NCBI GenBank assembly: GCA_964653285.1
Contig: CAZZEX010000040.1
Span: 1-40,701, forward strand
Length of the DNA: 40,701 nucleotides
Reading direction: 5' to 3'
DNA from: CAZZEX01 sp964653285
Lineage (GTDB): Bacteria > Chloroflexota > Anaerolineae > B4-G1
The position numbers and the translations under genes are program-made. This document shows, piece by piece, positions 33,525 through 39,233 of the stretch (within the stretch, counting starts at the first letter, position 1; each line of letters begins with the position of its first letter). The notes under the pieces were generated by a model that was not told where the DNA came from, searched no databases, and worked only from the letters and a program-made list of their open reading frames with translations.

Positions 33525-35695
33525 AGAAAACGGGTCTCTCCCACCCCCCAACTCCCACACCCCCAGGGCGGAACGTTGTCCCAGCACCGGCTCTTCAGGC
33601 CGGTGCACGGCCCAGACTCACAGCCTGGGTCGCCCTGTTCTTTTTCCTCGTGTGGGCTTTCTTTACCCACTCCCACGTGGGCTCTGCTAACGACCGTTCC
33701 CGCATGGCGACCATCGAGTCGCTCGTGCAGCGGGGAACCTGGATCATTGACGAGTCACCTCTCAGCCGCACGGTGGATCGCATCTTTGTGGACGGCCACT
33801 TCTACTCCGGCAAACCTCCTGTCCTCACGTTCATCGCCTCCGGGGTGTACGCTGTTCTCCACAATGGCTTTCACCTCTCGCTGGACGCCGGTTGGTGCGA
33901 TTTGGACGAGAGCCCGTGTCACTGTCGCGCCTTCTGCGACGACAGCCCGGATTGGGCCTATTACCTCCTCACGCTGACGCTGGTAGGGCTTCCCTCGGCG
34001 CTGATGCTGGCCCTCTTCTACCATACGACGGGCCTCTTGGGACTCGACAACCCGGCTGCGCTTCTGCTGACAGTCACCCTGGGGTTGGCCACGCAGGTTT
34101 TCCCCTACAGCACCGTCTTCAACAGTCACCTTCCTGCCACCGCCTGCCTGCTGGCTGGCTTCTGCGCCTTGCTCAAGGGGGGTATCTTCCGATCTGTTAA
34201 TCCTGCCAACCCGCTGTTCTCTTGTACGCAGAACGACCACAACGCGCGCTGCTGGCTCTTCGTCGCTGGCCTACTGACCGCGCTGGCCTTCACTTTCGAC
34301 CTGGGAGTTGGCCTCTTCTTCGTCGCCTTCTTTGGCTACGCGGTGTGGAGTCACCAGCGTCGCGCCTGGCCCTACCTCCTGGGCGGGCTGTTCCCCATCG
34401 CCTTGATGGTCCTCCTGGACTACCGGATCGTCGGTAACCCGCTGCCGCCGTACATGTATACGCCGGGTTACGACTACCCTGGCTCCCGCTTCCCCCAGAC
34501 CATCGCTGGCAACCGCAGCCCAGAGCATCCGGTGATCTATGGCCTGCGCCTGCTCTTCGGTGGGCACGGCCTGTTCGCCTTCAATCCGGTGCTCCTGTGG
34601 GCCGTGGTCGCGCTGGTGCGGGTCTGGCGTGACCGCGCCAGCCGGCTGCGAGTGTCCGCGGCGCTGGTCGGGTTGACCAGCAGCCTGTTCGCCCTCTACT
34701 TTATCCTGTTCACCGATGACTTCGGCGGGGTTGCCTACGGCCCGCGCTGGTACACCGTATTCATTCCTCTGCTCTTCCTCTTCGTCGCCGTGGAGTGGAG
34801 AACCCAGGTTCTTCGGAAGCCCGCCTCAAAATCTGGTTCCTGGACCAGGGGACTCCTGTTCTTGGTGCTTGCCTGTATTTCGCTCGCCAACGGCTACCAG
34901 GGCGCTCTCAACCCCTGGCGCACGGCCACCCCACTGCTGCGGCTGGAATACGCCCCCCCGGAACAACGAGAGCCGGTGGACGTCGCCCTCTCAGGAGTCA
35001 CCTTTGAGGAGATAGAGCCATACCTCCTGGCAGCCTTCTCTACCCGCCACGTGGACAAGCGTTGGTTCGACGCCCGCTCCTGCCTGGTCATCCCCCCCGG
35101 CCCAGTGTGGCTCTTCATCGGCCCCGGCACGCCGCTCGACCCGGCGCTGGCCGAACGGAGCGGCCTGCCCTCCTGTGGGGAGGCAACCTGCCACGTTGAC
35201 CTGCGACCGACCTGGGATGCCTACCGGGAACAATTGGTGACCTCAGCGTGGACTAGCCCCCTGCTCGTCCCATCCGACGCCGATCCCTCGCAGAGAACGG
35301 TGGTCCCACTCCCAGCCGGCTTCGGCAGCCAGTTCACCTTGCTGGGATACGAGTTGTTAGGTGGCGAGCCGAGAGCAGGCACGGAGGTCGCACTCATCAC
35401 CGCTTGGCGGATCGAGGGAAAATCGGAACCACCGCTGGCTCTCTTCGTCCACCTGCTCGACCCCCAGGGCCACGTTGGTGGCCAGTGCGACGGCCTGGGG
35501 GTCGCCCCGGACAGCCTGCACCCTGGCGACGTGCTGCTGCACGTCCACCGCTTCACCGTCGCCCCTGACGCGCCGCCAGGCCGCTACTGGTTGCAACTGG
35601 GCCTCTACAATCCAGACACGATGGCTCGGCTGCCGCTGACGAGCCAGGAGACCGACCGGCTATTGCTGACGCAGATAGAGGTGACTGGCCGATGA
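33521..35695 (+). CDS. GT-C-like membrane protein J with Cys-rich outer loop
   Basis: 724 aa; ATG 33521 overlaps the stop of I. The first 35 residues are repeat-derived (HPPTPTPPG, PAPALQAGARP), then TM1 at about 40-55. Instead of the DE motif, its first outer loop has SANDRSRMATIESLVQRGTW and DGHFYSGKPPVL. This 'ND..SR.A...L...G ... D..FYS.KPP' pattern belongs to another GT-C branch. A loop near residues 125-145 contains GWCDLDESPCHCRAFC, unusually rich in Cys. About ten TM segments follow, then an outer region and the shared beta-rich domain (about 600-720: LLGYELLGGEPRAG, ITAWRIE, LFVHLLDPQGHVGGQCDG, LHPGDVLLHVHRF, YWLQLGLYNPDTMARLPL). Donor and acceptor are unknown. Confidence 0.85.
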   Translation: MKKTGLSHPPTPTPPGRNVVPAPALQAGARPRLTAWVALFFFLVWAFFTHSHVGSANDRSRMATIESLVQRGTWIIDESPLSRTVDRIFVDGHFYSGKPPVLTFIASGVYAVLHNGFHLSLDAGWCDLDESPCHCRAFCDDSPDWAYYLLTLTLVGLPSALMLALFYHTTGLLGLDNPAALLLTVTLGLATQVFPYSTVFNSHLPATACLLAGFCALLKGGIFRSVNPANPLFSCTQNDHNARCWLFVAGLLTALAFTFDLGVGLFFVAFFGYAVWSHQRRAWPYLLGGLFPIALMVLLDYRIVGNPLPPYMYTPGYDYPGSRFPQTIAGNRSPEHPVIYGLRLLFGGHGLFAFNPVLLWAVVALVRVWRDRASRLRVSAALVGLTSSLFALYFILFTDDFGGVAYGPRWYTVFIPLLFLFVAVEWRTQVLRKPASKSGSWTRGLLFLVLACISLANGYQGALNPWRTATPLLRLEYAPPEQREPVDVALSGVTFEEIEPYLLAAFSTRHVDKRWFDARSCLVIPPGPVWLFIGPGTPLDPALAERSGLPSCGEATCHVDLRPTWDAYREQLVTSAWTSPLLVPSDADPSQRTVVPLPAGFGSQFTLLGYELLGGEPRAGTEVALITAWRIEGKSEPPLALFVHLLDPQGHVGGQCDGLGVAPDSLHPGDVLLHVHRFTVAPDAPPGRYWLQLGLYNPDTMARLPLTSQETDRLLLTQIEVTGR
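33537..33606. repeat. Repeat-built N-terminus of gene J (CCCACACCCCC plus R1 hairpin)
   Basis: CCCCCAACTCCCACACCCCC followed by a perfect R1 hairpin GCACCGGC-tcttcag-GCCGGTGC at 33584-33606. Here R1 is read in a different frame (PAPALQAGARP). Confidence 0.85.
34796..34852. repeat. Diverged R5-type repeat before the last TM of gene J
   Basis: AGAACCCAGGTTCTTCGGAAG matches the R5 core at 32439 in about 17 of 21 positions by eye; it continues into AAAATCTGGTTCC. Translated RTQVLRKPASKSG. Confidence 0.5.
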
Positions 35696-35826
35696 ACAAA
35701 TCGCGCGCTATGCAGGCACTGGCCGGAGAAACCCAATTCTTGACCAATGCCGGGTTCCTGGTCAGACTAACAGACCTGGCGGTGCTCTTGGCCTGTTGGG
35801 TTGCTTTTGTGTTCCTGAGCCTATAA
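35692..35826 (+). CDS. Possible 44-aa single-TM protein
   Basis: ATG 35692 overlaps the stop of gene J (ATGA) in the same style as the other genes of the array, and the ORF runs to TAA 35824-35826. The protein is MNKSRAMQALAGETQFLTNA followed by GFLVRLTDLAVLLACWVAFVF and a short tail, so about residues 23-43 form one hydrophobic helix. There is no family recognition. The overlap and helix make it a credible small membrane subunit, but it could also be the first TM of a truncated gene. The GT2 gene starts 12 bases further on. Confidence 0.45.
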   Translation: MNKSRAMQALAGETQFLTNAGFLVRLTDLAVLLACWVAFVFLSL

Positions 35827-35838
35827 GTTAAGGAGAAT

Positions 35839-36597
35839 ATGATGCGGACCAGTATATCAGCTTTCTTCCCCTGCTACAACGATGCTGGCACTATTGCCAC
35901 GATGGTCGTCCTGACGGACATGACTCTGCGGACTTTGGCCGATGACTACGAGATCATCGTCATTGACGATGGCAGCGTGGACGCCAGCCGGAAGGTGTTG
36001 CGGGATCTGGAGAACCGGTACGACAGACTCCGCCTCGTCTTTCACGAAAAGAACAGGGGCTACGGAGGTGCACTTCGATCAGGCTTTGCTGCGGCTTCAA
36101 AAGAACTGATCTTCTATACTGATGGTGATGCGCAGTACGATCCTCAGGAACTGAAACTGCTTGTGCCACAGATGAGAGAAGGGACAGGCTGGGTCAACGG
36201 CTACAAGATTGGGCGGTCCGATCCCCTTCACCGGAGGATCATTGGCCGTATCTATCACTGGATGGTCAAACTGGCTTTTGGCCTCAGACTCCGTGACGTG
36301 GATTGCGATTTTCGCCTGATCAGGAGGTCCATATTCGATAAGGTCGCTCTGGAATCCGATAGCGGCATGATCTGTGTGGAGATGATGAAAAAGTTTCAAG
36401 ATGCAGGATTCATGGTTGCTGAGGTACCAGTACACCATTATCATCGAGCCTATGGGAAATCTCAGTTTTTCAATCTCGGGCGGATATTTCGGGTGGGAGT
36501 TGATCTCTGCCTGCTGTGGTGGGAACTGGTTCCCAAGAAGCGGTGGATGGCCAGGGCAGTGGACCAGGCAGTCACTCTGGCGAAGGAAGAGGGGTAG
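35839..36597 (+). CDS. Family 2 glycosyltransferase, polyprenyl-phosphate sugar synthase-like
   Basis: 252 aa; ATG 35839 follows AAGGAG. The GT-A fold is visible: SAFFPCYNDAGTIA, EIIVIDDGSVD (D43-D44), KNRGYGGALRSGF, and the metal-binding DGDAQYDP (D95, D97), then VDCDFRLIRR and VPVHHYHRAYGKS. This matches dolichol-phosphate mannose synthase-like enzymes, which move a nucleotide sugar onto a polyprenyl phosphate on the cytoplasmic face. Such a lipid-linked sugar is the donor GT-C enzymes use, which fits its place directly after the array (inference). It has no extra multi-TM C-terminal domain. Codon and base use are AT-richer than the array. Confidence 0.9.
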   Translation: MMRTSISAFFPCYNDAGTIATMVVLTDMTLRTLADDYEIIVIDDGSVDASRKVLRDLENRYDRLRLVFHEKNRGYGGALRSGFAAASKELIFYTDGDAQYDPQELKLLVPQMREGTGWVNGYKIGRSDPLHRRIIGRIYHWMVKLAFGLRLRDVDCDFRLIRRSIFDKVALESDSGMICVEMMKKFQDAGFMVAEVPVHHYHRAYGKSQFFNLGRIFRVGVDLCLLWWELVPKKRWMARAVDQAVTLAKEEG

Positions 36598-36603
36598 GAA
36601 AGA

Positions 36604-37614
36604 ATGAGAGAGTACGAACATGCCTTTTCTGGCAAAAACGTCCTGATCACTGGTGGGCTGGGATTCATCGGCAGCAACCTGGCTCACAGGTTGGTTGAAC
36701 TGGAGGCCAATGTCCTGCTGGTTGATTCTCTGATCCCCGCCTATGGAGGCAATCTGTTCAACATCAACGGCATTGAAGACAAGGTCGAGGTCAACATCGC
36801 CGACGTGCGAGATGAGAACAGCATGAAGTATCTGGTGCAGGGTCAAGATTACCTCTTTAACTTGGCCGGGCAGGTCAGCCACATTGATAGTATGAAAGAC
36901 CCCTATACGGACCTGGAGATCAACGCTCGCAGCCAACTCTTCATCCTGGAGGCATGTCGCCAAAACAATCCCACAGTGAAGATCGTCTATGCAAGCACCC
37001 GGCAGATCTATGGGAAGCCGGATTATCTCCCCGTTGACGAGAAGCACCTCTTGCACCCCACTGACGTGAACGGCATCAACAAAATGGCCGGAGAGTGGTA
37101 TCACGTTGTGTACAATAATGTCTATGGGGTGCGCAGCACGTCGCTCCGCCTCACCAACACCTATGGCCCTCGTCAATTGATGAAACACAGCCGCCAGGGA
37201 TTCATCGGCTGGTTTATTCGCCAGGCGATTGACGGGGAAGAGATAAATATCTTTGGGGATGGTACTCAGGTGCGCGATCTGACCTACGTAGATGATGTGG
37301 TGGACGCCTTTCTGAGAGTTGCGGCCAACGATGTGTCCAATGGTCAGGTATGCAACCTGGGAGGTCTGGAGCCGATCAGCCTGCTCGAACTCACCCAGTT
37401 ACTCTTGGAGATCACAGCCAGGGAGACAGGAATGCGAGGTTCGTATCGTCTGGTTCCCTTCCCGGATGACAAAAAAAGGATTGACATCGGAGATTTCTAC
37501 GCGGACTATAGCAAGATCAAGAAGAGTATGGGCTGGCAGCCAAGGATTTCCCTGCGAGAGGGACTGGAGAGAACAGTCCGATTCTATCGGGTCCACAAAG
37601 AGCATTATTGGTAG
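36604..37614 (+). CDS. NAD-dependent sugar epimerase/dehydratase (extended SDR)
   Basis: 336 aa; it starts six bases after the GT2 stop. The Rossmann motif is at VLITGGLGFIGSN (13-25), with DSLIPAYGGNLFNI after the second strand. NLAGQVSH, KIVYASTRQIYGKP, SLRLTNTYGPRQ and GDGTQVRDLTYVDDVVDAF mark an extended SDR acting on a nucleotide sugar. The usual Y-x3-K pair is N156-x3-K160 here (DVNGINKMAGEWYH); the acid/base role may be taken by another residue. It is likely to modify the sugar part of an NDP-sugar before amination by the next gene; the exact reaction (4-epimerase, dehydratase, decarboxylase) cannot be read from sequence alone. Confidence 0.9.
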   Translation: MREYEHAFSGKNVLITGGLGFIGSNLAHRLVELEANVLLVDSLIPAYGGNLFNINGIEDKVEVNIADVRDENSMKYLVQGQDYLFNLAGQVSHIDSMKDPYTDLEINARSQLFILEACRQNNPTVKIVYASTRQIYGKPDYLPVDEKHLLHPTDVNGINKMAGEWYHVVYNNVYGVRSTSLRLTNTYGPRQLMKHSRQGFIGWFIRQAIDGEEINIFGDGTQVRDLTYVDDVVDAFLRVAANDVSNGQVCNLGGLEPISLLELTQLLLEITARETGMRGSYRLVPFPDDKKRIDIGDFYADYSKIKKSMGWQPRISLREGLERTVRFYRVHKEHYW

Positions 37615-37621
37615 GGTAAAA

Positions 37622-38755
37622 ATGGATATAGATAAAGTGACTTTCAATAACTTGAGATCCCAGTACCTCTCTATCAAAGAAGAGATTGACGAGGCGGTGG
37701 CGGAAGTGCTGGACAGCGGTTGGTTTATTCTCGGCCCCCAGGTTGTGGCCTTTGAGAAGGAGTTCGCCGCATACTGTGAGACGTCATACGCCGTCGGGGT
37801 GGGCAACGGCACGGAGGGGTTGCAACTTGCGCTGCTGGCCTGCGGCGTTGGTCCCGGCGACGAGGTGATCACCACGCCTCTCACCGCCGTGTTCACCGCT
37901 CTCGCCATCTCGGCGACCGGTGCTATGCCGGTTTTCGTGGACATTGACCCTCAAACATACACGCTTGACCCTTTGCGACTGGAGAGGGCCTTCACCCCTA
38001 AGACAAGAGCCATCTTGCCAGTACATCTCTACGGCCAGTGCGCCGATATGGAGCCAATTGTAGAGTTTGCCCGCCGCTATGATCTGGCAGTGGTCGAGGA
38101 CGCGTGTCAGGCCCACGGTGCACTGTACAAAGGGCGTAAAGCGGGTTGCCTGGGTCACGTTGGTGTCTTTAGCTTCTACCCCACCAAGAACCTGGGAGCC
38201 TACGGCGATGCCGGCATAGTAGTGACCAATGATCAAGAGATTGCCGAGCGAGTGCAAACGTTGCGCAATGGAGGGCAGCGCGGTCGCTATCGCCATGTCG
38301 TCAGGGGCTTCAACAGTCGCCTGGATGAACTACAGGCCGCGATCCTGCGGGTCAAATTGCGCAGGCTGGACGAATGGAATGCTGCCAGACGACGCCGGGC
38401 AAGGTTATATAATGAGTTACTAAAGGGGAGCAACGTGGTCACGCCAGTGGAAAGAGAATACGCCCAACATGTCTACCACTTATACGTAATTCGAAGCCGG
38501 AGACGGGATGACTTGCGATCTTTTCTACAGCAGCATGGTGTTGAAACCTTGATTCACTATCCGACCCCTGTGCATTTGCAAGAGGCTTATCGCGACCTGG
38601 GTTTCCGACGGGAGGAGGGTGAACTTCCCCTGTTCAGAGAGGCAGAGACCTGCGCCGCCGCGATTCTCTCCCTGCCCTTGTTCCCCCATCTGGCAGAGAA
38701 GCAGGTTGCCTACGTCTGTGACCTCATCGGTCAGTTTGATGAGCGGGAGGATTAG
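37622..38755 (+). CDS. DegT/DnrJ/EryC1/StrS-type sugar aminotransferase
   Basis: 377 aa from ATG 37622, eight bases after the previous gene; a longer in-frame ORF from 37319 lies inside the SDR gene and is rejected. This is a PLP fold type I enzyme: WFILGPQV, VGVGNGTEGLQLAL, PGDEVITTPLTAVFTALAI, PVHLYGQCADM, VVEDACQAHGA, and the Schiff-base lysine K189 in FSFYPTKNLGAYGDAG. RGFNSRLDELQAAIL and the histidine-containing YAQHVYHLYVIR follow. It transfers an amino group to a keto-nucleotide sugar (C3 or C4), so with the SDR it points to an amino sugar. The methyltransferase remnant starts right at its stop. Confidence 0.95.
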   Translation: MDIDKVTFNNLRSQYLSIKEEIDEAVAEVLDSGWFILGPQVVAFEKEFAAYCETSYAVGVGNGTEGLQLALLACGVGPGDEVITTPLTAVFTALAISATGAMPVFVDIDPQTYTLDPLRLERAFTPKTRAILPVHLYGQCADMEPIVEFARRYDLAVVEDACQAHGALYKGRKAGCLGHVGVFSFYPTKNLGAYGDAGIVVTNDQEIAERVQTLRNGGQRGRYRHVVRGFNSRLDELQAAILRVKLRRLDEWNAARRRRARLYNELLKGSNVVTPVEREYAQHVYHLYVIRSRRRDDLRSFLQQHGVETLIHYPTPVHLQEAYRDLGFRREEGELPLFREAETCAAAILSLPLFPHLAEKQVAYVCDLIGQFDERED

Positions 38756-39191
38756 TTGGTGGAAGAAGAAGAATACAGAATGATGTACGAAGCAGAGGGG
38801 AATCACTGGTGGTACGAAGGGATGCGCCGGATTGCCCTTTCTCTTCTGAACAGGCGTTGTAGTGGTAGCAAACTTCAGATTTTGGACGCAGGTTGCGGTA
38901 CCGGCATAATGCTTGATTACCTGAGAAGGTACGGTGCCGTGGAAAGCATTTTGGCTCTACATGGAAACGCGGGGCACGTATGCTCAAAGGGGACGTGCCG
39001 TCCCCGTATGTGGGGTCGAGACAATGCACTACCTCCAGGTGTGGGACGCGGACGACACGTCCGCTTTGAGCACCCCACTAATCCGCGTAGAGCCAGCATT
39101 TTCGGCCATCCTGACCAGCGAAGCGAAGTTACTACGGTGGACAGATCTTCCTTACGGACTTTCCGTTGTTGCTCTCGCCCGACGAACGTAG
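38756..39191 (+). pseudogene. Broken class I SAM-dependent methyltransferase
   Basis: From TTG 38756 one frame reads EEYRMMYEAEGNHWWYEGMR then ILDAGCGTGIMLDYLRRYG, a normal start and SAM-binding motif I. After about 38935 this frame loses any family pattern. The typical end of such enzymes, WTDLPYGLSVVALARR, appears in a different frame and stops at 39189-39191. Between them, instead of the roughly 100 middle residues, lie the hairpins GGGGAC-gtgcc-GTCCCC (38989-39005) and GCGGACG-aca-CGTCCGC (39048-39064). So the gene has lost its middle and shifted frame. It probably once methylated a sugar or glycolipid in this pathway. Confidence 0.65.
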
Positions 39192-39233
39192 AGTGAGTCC
39201 TGGACTTGAAACTATCCACCTGAGAGAGCTGCG

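Noticed and set aside
33890..33960. Zinc-ribbon or ferredoxin domain in gene J
   Set aside because: The Cys spacing (7, 2, 4) matches neither pattern, and the loop is predicted to face outside.
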